Assembly: GCF_007096635.1 (NCBI RefSeq)
Contig: NZ_VKAA01000031.1
Coordinates: 1 to 48,755, forward strand
Source: Mycolicibacterium sp. 018/SC-01/001
Lineage (GTDB): Bacteria; Actinomycetota; Actinomycetes; Mycobacteriales; Mycobacteriaceae
Direction: 5' to 3'
DNA: 48,755 nucleotides
In this document: in pieces, positions 7,428 to 15,409 of the stretch
How the letters are laid out: every line of letters starts with the position of its first letter
Position numbering within the stretch: the first letter of the stretch is position 1
Made by a program: the position numbers and the translations under genes
The notes under the pieces: model-generated
Databases searched by the model: none
What the model was told of the DNA's origin: nothing
Seen by the model: the letters and a program-made list of their open reading frames with translations, nothing else

Positions 7428-10400
7428 CGGCCACCGCCGAACTTGGAGATGTCCACCGCCGCCTGACCGTCCCCCGCGATCGCGACCAGCAGGCCCGCCA
7501 CGAACCCGACCAGTTCGAGATCACGGATCCGGGGCGCCCCGACACCGCTGCCGGCTCGCGGAATCGGCACCTGCACAACCGATGTGGTGGCCCGGTAGTT
7601 GGCGCCGGCGTAAAGCCGCTTGAGCCGCAACTGCGCAGAATCCGGCAGCGTCAGCGGCGCGATGCGCACGGTCGACGCCGACGGCGCCCCGACCTCGGTC
7701 ACCCCGAACGACCGCGCCAGCAGCCGCAACCGGGCCACCGCGACCAGCAACAGAGCCGGCTCCGGCAGCGGGCCGTAGCGGTCGGTGAGCTCCTCGATCA
7801 CCGAGTCGACCGCCGCATCGTCGGCGGCGGCGGCCAGCCGACGATAGGCCTCCAGGCGCAGCCGATCACTGCCGATGTAATCCGGCGGCAGATGCGCGTC
7901 GACCGGCAGATCGATCCGGACTTCCTTCGGTTCTTCCGGCGCGAGAACGGTTTTCCCGTCGGCCGCCGCGCGGTACGCCTCGACCGCCTCGCCGACGAGC
8001 CGCACGTACAGATCGAATCCCACGCCCGCGACATGGCCGGACTGCTCGGCACCCAGCACATTGCCCGCACCGCGGATCTCGAGATCCTTCATCGCGACCG
8101 CCATGCCGGCCCCCAGGTCGTTGTTCTGCGCAATCGTCGCGAGCCGGTCGTAGGCGGTCTCGGTCAGCGGAACCTCGGGCGGATACAGGAAATACGCGTA
8201 CCCGCGCTCCCGGGAACGCCCGACGCGGCCGCGCAACTGGTGCAGCTGCGACAGGCCGAACGTGTCGGCCCGCTCGACGATCAGCGTGTTCGCGTTCGAG
8301 ATGTCCAGGCCCGTCTCGACGATCGTCGTGCACACCAGGATGTCGAACTCGCGGTTCCAGAACCCCTCGACCGTCTTCTCGAGTTGCTCCTCGGGCATCT
8401 GTCCGTGCGCCACCACGACCCGCGCCTCGGGCACCATCTGCCGCACCCGCGCGGCAGCCTGGTCTATCGACCGCACGCGGTTGTGGATGTAGAACGCCTG
8501 CCCGTCTCGCAGCATCTCGCGGCGCAGCGCCGCGGCGACCTGCTTGTCGTCGTGCGGGCCGACGTAGGTCAGCACCGGGTAGCGCTCCTCGGGTGGGGTG
8601 AGGATCGTCGACATCTCGCGGATGCCCGCCAGGCTCATCTCCAGCGTGCGCGGGATCGGCGTCGCGCTCATCGTCAGCACGTCGACGTGGGTGCGCATCG
8701 ACTTGATGTGCTCCTTGTGCTCGACACCGAAGCGCTGCTCCTCGTCGACGACGACCAGACCGAGATCCTTCCACGTCACCCCCGTCTGCAGCAGGCGGTG
8801 GGTGCCGATCACGATGTCGACCGAGCCGTCCTTCATGCCCTCCATCACGGCCTTCGATTCCGCTCCAGAGGTGAAGCGGGACAAGCCTTTCACCGTGACG
8901 GGAAAGCCGGCCATGCGCGCACTGAACGTCTGCAGGTGCTGATCGGCCAGCAGGGTCGTCGGCACCAGCACCGCGACCTGCTTGCCGTCCTGGACCGCCT
9001 TGAACGCGGCGCGCACGGCGATCTCGGTCTTGCCGTAGCCGACGTCGCCACAGATCACCCGGTCCATCGGGACGGGCTTTTCCATGTCGGACTTCACCTC
9101 GGTGATCGCGGTGAGCTGATCCATGGTCTCGGTGAAGCCGAACGCGTCTTCCATCTCGACCTGCCACGGCGTGTCCGGCGCGAACGCGTGACCCGGCGAG
9201 GCCTGCCGCTTGGCGTACAGCGTGACCAGTTCGGCGGCGATCTCCCGAACCGCCCGGCGCGCTTTGGTTTTCGTGTTCGCCCAGTCACTGCCGCCGAGCT
9301 TCGACAGGGTGGGCGCCTCGCCACCCACGTAGCGGGACAACTGATCCAGCGAATCCATCGGGACGTAGAGTCGATCCGATCCGCCACCGCGCTTCGCGGA
9401 CGCGTACTCCAGCACCAGGTACTCGCGTCGGGCACCGCCGACCACCCGCTCGGTCATCTCGACGAAGCGGCCGATGCCGTGCTGGTCGTGGACCACGAGA
9501 TCACCGGCGGTCAGCGCCAACGGGTCGACGACGTTGCGCCGCTTGGCCGCCAGCTTCTTGCCCTCGGCCGCCGTCACGCGATTGCCCGTCAGATCGGCTT
9601 CGGTGATGACCACGAGGTTGGCTCCGGGGATCACCACTCCGTCGCGCAACGGGCCCTTCACCACCCCGACGACACCCTCGCGGGGTACCGCGCCGGGCTC
9701 GAGAATCGTTGCGGGCGTATCGGCTTCGCCGAGCTGCTCGACCACCCGCATGCACGTGCCGGTGCCCGGGGTGACGACGACACCGTAGCCGCCGGTGACG
9801 ACGTGGGCGCGCAGCATCGCGAAGATCTCGGCGAGATTGTGTTGCTGGCCCCGCGCCGACGGCGCCGGCCGGATGTCGAGGCGCACCGGCTCCTCGGCGC
9901 CGCTGTCGAGCTGGCTCAACCTCCACCACGGGTGTCCACCCGCCCGGGCCGCGTCCCGGCTCTCGTCGAACGGCACGAAGCCGGACGCACCGAGCGCCTC
10001 CAGGTCGATCGGGGCGTCACCGCCCACCGCCGCGGTCGACCACGACGCCTCCAGGAACTCGCGGCCGGTCTTGATCAGGTCCGCGGCGCGGCTGCGCACC
10101 TTCTCCGGATCGCAGATCAGCAGCGGCGTCCCCGCGGGCAGCAGGGAAGGCAATGTCACCAGACCGACCGGCTTGAGCAGCGGCAGCAACGCCTCCATGC
10201 CGTCGACGGGGATGCCGTCGGCGAGCTTGGCCAGCATGTCGGGGACGCTGCCCGGCACCCCGTTCTCCATGACCGGGTGCTGCGCGGACAGCGCCGCCGC
10301 CCGTTCACGTACCTCGGGGGTCAGCAGGACCTCGCGGCACGGCACGGCGATCACCGTGGAGACGTCGATCTCGGGGATGGAGCGCTGATCGGCGACGGCG

Positions 10401-11062
10401 AACATGCGCATCTCCGAGACCTCGTCGCCCCAGAACTCGACGCGCACGGGGTGCTCGGCGGTCGGCGGGAACAGGTCGAGGATGCCACCGCGCACGGCGA
10501 ACTCCCCGCGCTTGGCGACCATGTCCACGCGGGTGTAGGCCAGATCGACCAGCCGCGCGACGGTCCCGTCGAAGTCGGACTCCGCACCGACGGTCAGCGT
10601 GACCGGCTCGACGGCGGCCAGATCCGGTGCCATCGGTTGCAGCAGCGAGCGCGCCGTCGTCACCAGGACCCGCAGGGGCGGGCCGAGCCGCTCGTCGTCG
10701 GGATGGGTGAGCCGGCGCAGCACCATCATCCGGGCGCCGACGGTGTCGACCCCGGGTGAGAGCCGCTCGTGCGGCAGCGTCTCCCAGGACGGGAACATCG
10801 CGACCGCGTCGCCGAAGACGCCCGTGAGTTCGGCGGTCAGGTCGTCGGCTTCCCGGCCGGTCGCGGTGACGGCCAGCACGGGGCCGGCCTGCGCGAGCGC
10901 GGCGGTGGCGAACAGCCGCGCGCTGGCCGGGCCGACGAGATCGAGATCGGCAGGCCGGTCGGCGGCGCGGCGGACGACGTCCTGCAGAGAGGGGTCGCGC
11001 AGTGCCAGGTCGACGAGGCCCGCGATCGGGGTGTGGACATGAAGGGTCCCCGATGAGGTCAT
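7424..11062 (-). CDS. mfd: Mfd, transcription-repair coupling factor
   Basis: A 1212-residue SF2 translocase. The N-terminal UvrB-like module carries the UvrA-binding region, then the RNA-polymerase-interaction domain begins near LTAGDLVVHDQHGIGRF. The helicase motor has Walker A GDVGYGKTE, Walker B DEEQRFG and motif III TMSATPIPRTLEMSL. The C-terminal TRCF domain follows (IDLPVDAHLPPDYI). Mfd removes stalled RNA polymerase and recruits UvrA to lesions. The ATG at 11062 (MTSSGTL) is preferred to the in-frame ATG at 11074: GGAGGT lies just before it, the 11074 codon overlaps a possible -10 (TACGAT, 11077-11072), and the TPIAGLV start aligns with other mycobacterial Mfd proteins. Transcribed with mazG. 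Confidence 0.95.
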   Translation of the reverse strand: MTSSGTLHVHTPIAGLVDLALRDPSLQDVVRRAADRPADLDLVGPASARLFATAALAQAGPVLAVTATGREADDLTAELTGVFGDAVAMFPSWETLPHERLSPGVDTVGARMMVLRRLTHPDDERLGPPLRVLVTTARSLLQPMAPDLAAVEPVTLTVGAESDFDGTVARLVDLAYTRVDMVAKRGEFAVRGGILDLFPPTAEHPVRVEFWGDEVSEMRMFAVADQRSIPEIDVSTVIAVPCREVLLTPEVRERAAALSAQHPVMENGVPGSVPDMLAKLADGIPVDGMEALLPLLKPVGLVTLPSLLPAGTPLLICDPEKVRSRAADLIKTGREFLEASWSTAAVGGDAPIDLEALGASGFVPFDESRDAARAGGHPWWRLSQLDSGAEEPVRLDIRPAPSARGQQHNLAEIFAMLRAHVVTGGYGVVVTPGTGTCMRVVEQLGEADTPATILEPGAVPREGVVGVVKGPLRDGVVIPGANLVVITEADLTGNRVTAAEGKKLAAKRRNVVDPLALTAGDLVVHDQHGIGRFVEMTERVVGGARREYLVLEYASAKRGGGSDRLYVPMDSLDQLSRYVGGEAPTLSKLGGSDWANTKTKARRAVREIAAELVTLYAKRQASPGHAFAPDTPWQVEMEDAFGFTETMDQLTAITEVKSDMEKPVPMDRVICGDVGYGKTEIAVRAAFKAVQDGKQVAVLVPTTLLADQHLQTFSARMAGFPVTVKGLSRFTSGAESKAVMEGMKDGSVDIVIGTHRLLQTGVTWKDLGLVVVDEEQRFGVEHKEHIKSMRTHVDVLTMSATPIPRTLEMSLAGIREMSTILTPPEERYPVLTYVGPHDDKQVAAALRREMLRDGQAFYIHNRVRSIDQAAARVRQMVPEARVVVAHGQMPEEQLEKTVEGFWNREFDILVCTTIVETGLDISNANTLIVERADTFGLSQLHQLRGRVGRSRERGYAYFLYPPEVPLTETAYDRLATIAQNNDLGAGMAVAMKDLEIRGAGNVLGAEQSGHVAGVGFDLYVRLVGEAVEAYRAAADGKTVLAPEEPKEVRIDLPVDAHLPPDYIGSDRLRLEAYRRLAAAADDAAVDSVIEELTDRYGPLPEPALLLVAVARLRLLARSFGVTEVGAPSASTVRIAPLTLPDSAQLRLKRLYAGANYRATTSVVQVPIPRAGSGVGAPRIRDLELVGFVAGLLVAIAGDGQAAVDISKFGGGR

Positions 11063-11125
11063 GATGACCTCCATCGTAGGCCCCGACGGCGTGATGACCG
11101 AACCGGCCGAACCCGAAAAGCCGGG

Positions 11126-11797
11126 CTACTCCCCGCGCAGCTGCGGGTCCGCCTCGAGATGGGTGAGCCCGTTCCACATCAGGTTCACCAGATGCGCGGC
11201 CACCACTTCTTTCTTCGGCTCGCGGGTGTCGAGCCACCACTGCGCCGACATCGACACCGAGCCGACGAGCGCCTGCGCGTACAGCGGCGCGAGCTCGGGA
11301 TCGAGACCGCGGCGGGAGAAATCGCCGGCCAGGATCGACGACACCTGGTTGACCGCGTCGTTGAGCAGCGTCGAGTAGGTACCCGCGGTGATGCTCGCCG
11401 GTGAGTCGCGGATCAGGATGCGGAACCCGTCGGTGTGCTCCTCGACGTAGGTCAGCAGCGCCAGCGCCACCCGCTCGAGGCGCACGCGGGAGCGGTTGTT
11501 GGTCAGCGACGACGTGATGCCGTCGAGCAGCGCCGACATCTCGCGGTCGACCACGACGGCGTAGAGGCCCTCCTTGCCGCCGAAGTGTTCGTAGACCACG
11601 GGTTTGGAGACATTCGCCCGCAGCGCGATCTCCTCGATCGAGGTGCCGTCGAAACCACGCTCGGCGAACAGCGACTTCGCGATCTCGATCAGCTGCTGGC
11701 GGCGCTCGCTGCCGGTCATCCTGGCGCGCGGGGCGCGGACGTCAGCGCGGACGTCCTTGTCGGGAGCTGGCACGCCGTTCAGGGTAAACCGCGCCAT
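11126..11797 (-). CDS. TetR-family transcriptional regulator (Rv1019-like)
   Basis: A 223-residue protein. The N-terminal helix-turn-helix is clear: RRQQLIEIAKSLFAERGFDGTSIEEIALRANVSKPVVYEHFGGKEGLYAVVV, at about residues 32-80, followed by a helical ligand-binding/dimer domain. The ATG at 11797 gives a 26-residue extension before the ATG at 11719 (MTGSERR), which would also be a sensible start. It lies 63 bases upstream of mfd, on the same strand, and diverges from the PucR-type gene with only 21 bases between start codons, so it may regulate itself and that neighbour. The ligand is unknown. The position matches Rv1019. Confidence 0.88.
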   Translation of the reverse strand: MARFTLNGVPAPDKDVRADVRAPRARMTGSERRQQLIEIAKSLFAERGFDGTSIEEIALRANVSKPVVYEHFGGKEGLYAVVVDREMSALLDGITSSLTNNRSRVRLERVALALLTYVEEHTDGFRILIRDSPASITAGTYSTLLNDAVNQVSSILAGDFSRRGLDPELAPLYAQALVGSVSMSAQWWLDTREPKKEVVAAHLVNLMWNGLTHLEADPQLRGE

Positions 11798-11818
11798 CCC
11801 CGCGTACCGTCAAGCTCC

Positions 11819-13330
11819 GTGATCACGCTGGATCGGCTGATCAACGTTCTCGGCGGGTACGGCGTCCGCTGGCACGCCGGTGCGGCGGACCGCTCGACCG
11901 AACTGCGCAGCGTCGTGCTGCCCGAGACCGTCGACGGCCGCACGGTGCCCGGCGACGTACTGCTCGCCGTCGGTGCGACGTCGGCCGGCGAGGCGTCGGC
12001 GTGGGCCAGGGCTGCCGGGGCCGTCGCCGTGCTGACCCGCGGTCATGACACCGGAGACGCCGACGGGACCGCAGACATCGCCGTACTCGTGGTCGACGCG
12101 GCGGTGCCGTGGAGCGACGTCGCCGCGATCGTCTACGGCCTCGTCCTGGAGGGCCGCGAGACGGAGTCCGGCCGCGGGCCGACCGACCTGTTCGCGGTGG
12201 CCGACAGCCTGGCCGCCGCGGTGGGTGGCGCGGTGGTGATCGAGGACCGCCGCTCGCAGGTACTGGCCTTCTCCCGGGACCAGCGCGACGCCGATCCGCC
12301 GCGGGTCGCGACCATCCTGACCCGGCAGGCGTCGGCCGACGTCCGCGAGATCTTCGCCGAACACGGCGTGTTCGCCCACGTGTCGAGCTCGGATGAGCCG
12401 ATGTTCGTGCCCGCTGATCCGAGTACCGGCCGAACCGGGCGCATGGTGGTGGCCGTGCGATCCGGCAAGGATCTGCTCGGCTCGGTGTGGGTGGCCTGCC
12501 CCCAACCGTTGACGGGAGCGCGGCGCCGCGGACTCACCGACGGGGCGCACACCGTGGCCCTGCATCTGCTGCGCTCGCGCGCCAGCGCTGATCTGGAACG
12601 CCAGGTCGAGTCCGAGCTGGTGCTCCGGCTGCTCGAGGGAACACCCGACGCGGCGACGCTGGCCAGCCGGCTCGGGCTCCCGCCCGCGCAGGTGCGCGTG
12701 ATCGCGTTGCGCGCCCATGACGGCGGCCGCCGGCACGCGGCGCTGCTGCAGGCCTTCGAGCAGGCGACCGCCGGTTTCGGCTGGTCCCGCCCGTCGCGCA
12801 GCGCACTCGCCGCCACGACCGTCTACACCGTGCTGGCCGCCGATGAGGCGGCGGTCGCGCGGACATGGCTGGACGCGTTGGCCACGGCGCTGCCGCCGCA
12901 GCTGAAAGTGCAGGCCGGGATCAGCGCACCAGCGGCTGTCGGCGACCTGGCCGCGGCACGCACCGAGGCCGACGAGTGCCTCGCACTGCAGGAGAGCACC
13001 GGCGCCGCCGTCGCACCCGCCTACGACGAATCCTGGAACGACGTCGTACTGCAACGTCTGCGGTCGGCCGCGAGGGCCGGCCGCAATCCGCACCGCGGCG
13101 CCGTCGCCGAGCTGCGCGCCCATGACGCAGCGCATGGCACCACGTACGAGGCGACGTTGCGGGCCTGGTTGCAAGAGCGCGGTGATCCCGCCCGTACCGC
13201 GGCGCGCCTGGGCGTGCACGAGAACACCGTCCGCTACCGCATGCGGCGGATGGCCGAGCTGACCGATCTGCATCTCGACGACGCCGAGAAGCGGTTCGCG
13301 ATGATGATCGAACTCGCCGTGCACGACTGA
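11819..13330 (+). CDS. PucR/CdaR-family transcriptional regulator
   Basis: A 503-residue protein from GTG 11819 (the upstream frame is open but overlaps the tetR gene). It starts ITLDRLINVLGGYGVRW, typical of PucR N-terminal domains, has a central GAF-like region (about 120-260: AVADSLAAAVGGAVVIEDRRSQVLAFS) and ends with the PucR C-terminal helix-turn-helix TLRAWLQERGDPARTAARLGVHENTVRYRMRR. Members are activators of purine, amino-acid or sugar-acid catabolism. The next gene, 111 bases downstream on the same strand, encodes a D-amino-acid-dehydrogenase-like flavoprotein, the most likely target. The inducer cannot be told from sequence. Confidence 0.88.
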   Translation: MITLDRLINVLGGYGVRWHAGAADRSTELRSVVLPETVDGRTVPGDVLLAVGATSAGEASAWARAAGAVAVLTRGHDTGDADGTADIAVLVVDAAVPWSDVAAIVYGLVLEGRETESGRGPTDLFAVADSLAAAVGGAVVIEDRRSQVLAFSRDQRDADPPRVATILTRQASADVREIFAEHGVFAHVSSSDEPMFVPADPSTGRTGRMVVAVRSGKDLLGSVWVACPQPLTGARRRGLTDGAHTVALHLLRSRASADLERQVESELVLRLLEGTPDAATLASRLGLPPAQVRVIALRAHDGGRRHAALLQAFEQATAGFGWSRPSRSALAATTVYTVLAADEAAVARTWLDALATALPPQLKVQAGISAPAAVGDLAAARTEADECLALQESTGAAVAPAYDESWNDVVLQRLRSAARAGRNPHRGAVAELRAHDAAHGTTYEATLRAWLQERGDPARTAARLGVHENTVRYRMRRMAELTDLHLDDAEKRFAMMIELAVHD

Positions 13331-13346
13331 CCGGCCTGTCGCAGAC

Positions 13347-13373
13347 CGACAATTCGAAGCCGTTCAGTTGTCG
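13347..13373. promoter_or_regulatory. Candidate operator: CGACAA/TTGTCG dyad upstream of the flavoprotein gene
   Basis: CGACAA (13347-13352) and TTGTCG (13368-13373) form a 6-bp inverted repeat with a 15-bp spacer, in the gap between the PucR-type gene and the DadA-like gene. It is a plausible regulator site but short; a chance dyad is possible. Confidence 0.3.
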
Positions 13374-13441
13374 CGCTGGCACAACACCTCGCGGCCGTTC
13401 CCCACCGACCATGGAGTCGGTCATCGAACGAGGAGGGTGTC

Positions 13442-14698
13442 ATGTGGGCCAGGTCAGGGATGGACGGCGGCCCCCGATCTGTCGTGGTCGTGGGAGCGGG
13501 CACCGTCGGCCTGTCGACGGCATGGTTCTTGCAGGAGCGGGGCGTCGACGTGACGGTCGTCGATCGCAGCGGGGTGGCAGCGGGCGCGTCGTGGGGTAAC
13601 GCCGGCTGGGTCTCGCCGGCCCTGACCACACCGCTGAACTCACCGTCCGTGCTGAGCGAAGGGTTGCACGCACTGGCCGATCCGGCGGCTCCGCTGCACA
13701 TCCCGCTGCGGGCGGACATGGCGCTGGCACGCTTCCTGATGCGGTTCGCCGCACACTGCCGTCCGGGCCCGTTCCAACGGGCCGCGCAGGCCGGCGCGGT
13801 GCTCAACGACGAGGCGATCGAGACATTCGACGTGCTGGTGGCCAATGGCGTCGACGCGCCGGTGACCGATACGTCGATCTCCGTGGCGTTCCGGGACGCC
13901 GAGCGCGCGGCCGCATTCGGCCGCGCGCTGCGCACCTGGCTGGGTGACAAGCCGACGGCCGTCGAGGTGCTGACCGGGCCCGCTTTGCGCGAGCGGGTGC
14001 CGCTGGCGTCACCCACCGTCGCGACCGTCGTCGACATCGCCGGTCAGCGCTACGTCGACCCCGGCCGGTTCACCACCGCGCTGGGCCGGGCAGTCACCGG
14101 GAGGGGCGCGACGTTGCGCACTGGAACCGTCGTCGGCGTCTCGCCCGACGGCGGCGGAGTGCAGGTGCGCCTGCGCGATGCCGAACCACTGCATGCCGAC
14201 GCCGCGGTCGTCGCCGCCGGCGCGTGGCTGCCGGCGCTGACGGGTCGTCGGGTGCGGGTGGCGTTGCAGGCGGGGCGCGGCTACTCGTTCACGGTGCCGG
14301 TGGAGCGGCCTCTGCCGGGGCCCATCTACCTACCCGAGGCGCGGGTGGCGTGCACGCCGTACCGCGGCGGGCTGCGCGTCGCCGGGACGATGGAGTTCCG
14401 CCGCCCGGACGAGCCGCTGTCGATGCCGCGGGTGGACGCGATCGTCGCTGCCGCGGCACCACTGCTCGACGGCGTCCGCTGGCACGAGCGCACCGACGTG
14501 TGGGTCGGCCCGCGTCCGGTCACCGACGACGGCATTCCGCTGATCGGCCAGCTCGACCGCGGGGTGTTCGTGGCGGGCGGGCACGGCATGTGGGGGCTGG
14601 CACACGGGCCGGCGACCGGACGTCTGCTCGCCGAACACATCGTCACCGGAAAGCAGCCCGAAGTCGCGCGGGCCTTCGATCCGCTGCGTGGACGCTGA
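13442..14698 (+). CDS. FAD-dependent D-amino acid dehydrogenase-like oxidoreductase (DAO family)
   Basis: A 418-residue flavoprotein with a strong GAGGAGG ribosome-binding site before ATG 13442. The N-terminal Rossmann fingerprint is VVVVGAGTVGLSTAWFLQERGVDVTVVD. It carries ASWGNAGWVSPALTTPLNSP, a segment typical of DadA-type D-amino acid dehydrogenases (AS-NAG..), and the C-terminal FAD motif VTDDGIPLIGQLDRGVFVAGGHGMWGLAHGPATGRLLAEHI. Such enzymes deaminate D-amino acids and pass electrons to quinones at the membrane; glycine/sarcosine or hydroxyproline oxidases are alternatives within the family. It is probably controlled by the PucR-type gene upstream and is followed by a strong hairpin at 14709-14745. 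Confidence 0.82.
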   Translation: MWARSGMDGGPRSVVVVGAGTVGLSTAWFLQERGVDVTVVDRSGVAAGASWGNAGWVSPALTTPLNSPSVLSEGLHALADPAAPLHIPLRADMALARFLMRFAAHCRPGPFQRAAQAGAVLNDEAIETFDVLVANGVDAPVTDTSISVAFRDAERAAAFGRALRTWLGDKPTAVEVLTGPALRERVPLASPTVATVVDIAGQRYVDPGRFTTALGRAVTGRGATLRTGTVVGVSPDGGGVQVRLRDAEPLHADAAVVAAGAWLPALTGRRVRVALQAGRGYSFTVPVERPLPGPIYLPEARVACTPYRGGLRVAGTMEFRRPDEPLSMPRVDAIVAAAAPLLDGVRWHERTDVWVGPRPVTDDGIPLIGQLDRGVFVAGGHGMWGLAHGPATGRLLAEHIVTGKQPEVARAFDPLRGR

Positions 14699-14708
14699 CT
14701 CACCCCAG

Positions 14709-14745
14709 GTCGTCAGGGGCGGTGCCGTGACCCGCCCCTGACGAC
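14709..14745 (+). terminator. 14-bp perfect hairpin after the flavoprotein gene
   Basis: GTCGTCAGGGGCGG (14709-14722) pairs perfectly with 14732-14745 around a 9-base loop, beginning 10 bases after the stop codon. There is no U-tract, as is usual for mycobacterial terminators. It separates the pucR/dadA-like pair from the Gre-like gene. Confidence 0.75.
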
Positions 14746-14768
14746 GAGCCCCCTCGAAAGGACCCTTC

Positions 14769-15218
14769 ATGACCACCGTCTGGATGACCCCGCACGCCCG
14801 TTCCGCGCTGGAAGCCGAGCTGGCCGAGCTGTTGACCGTGCCGCGCTCGGGCACCGACCGCACCGGCGACGTCGTCGACGCCTGGCTCGCACGCAAGCAG
14901 CGCATCCGCGACATCCACGAACTGCTCAGCCGATCCGTGCACACCGCGGCCCCGCCCGACGACGGCGTCGCCGAGCCCGGCATGGTGCTCACCGTCCGAT
15001 TCGACGACTCGGACGAGACGGAGACCTTCCTGCTGGGCACCCTCGGCACGACCGACGACGAACTCGACGTCTGCAGCGTCGCGTCGCCGCTGGGCAGCGC
15101 GCTGCTCGGCGCCACAGCCGGCAGCCGCCGGACATATCGACTGCCGGCGGGCCGCACCGCGTCGGTCACCCTGCTGGCGGCCGTTCCGTTCGGTCTGCAC
15201 CAGCACGCCATGGGCTAA
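14769..15218 (+). CDS. GreA/GreB-like transcription elongation factor homologue (short N-terminal region)
   Basis: A 149-residue acidic protein from ATG 14769. Residues ~5-58 resemble a shortened Gre coiled coil: a GD element (DRTGDVVDAWLARKQRIRDIHELLS) is in the place of the usual GD-ENAEY-AK tip. Residues ~68-147 resemble the FKBP-like Gre C-terminal domain (GMVLTVRFDDSDETETFLLG ... ASPLGSALLGATAG ... VTLLAAVPFG). Gre factors rescue backtracked RNA polymerase; short paralogues may act differently. It sits between a terminator hairpin and tRNA-Gln. A canonical greA is not in the window, so this is likely an extra paralogue (compare the short Gre-like protein Rv3788). Confidence 0.7.
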   Translation: MTTVWMTPHARSALEAELAELLTVPRSGTDRTGDVVDAWLARKQRIRDIHELLSRSVHTAAPPDDGVAEPGMVLTVRFDDSDETETFLLGTLGTTDDELDVCSVASPLGSALLGATAGSRRTYRLPAGRTASVTLLAAVPFGLHQHAMG

Positions 15219-15243
15219 AGTCGCACGCGTATCTCGTCACCGG

Positions 15244-15315
15244 TCCGTCGTGGTGTAATCGGCAGCACCTCTGATTTTGGTTCAGATAGTTCAGGTTCGA
15301 GTCCTGGCGACGGAG
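15244..15315 (+). tRNA. tRNA-Gln (anticodon UUG)
   Basis: A 72-nt cloverleaf: acceptor stem TCCGTCG/CGACGGA with discriminator G at 15315, anticodon stem TCTGA/TCAGA around loop TTTTGGT (anticodon TTG), and T-arm around GGTTCGAGTCC. CCA is not encoded. It lies between the Gre-like gene and glmU, with a weak hairpin (CTCGC/GCGAG, 15327-15340) just downstream. The glmU neighbourhood is where mycobacteria carry this tRNA. Confidence 0.95.
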
Positions 15316-15409
15316 CGTCACGAGAGCTCGCCGCCGCGAGTGTGCGAACTGATTCGCCGCACCCCGCGTGTCCCGGATGAACCTGCACACTCGACAGGCA
15401 GGAGCCGCG

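Noticed and set aside
7892..10759. 955-codon plus-strand open frame
   Set aside because: Antisense to mfd, low-complexity Arg/His/Gln composition, no start context or homology.
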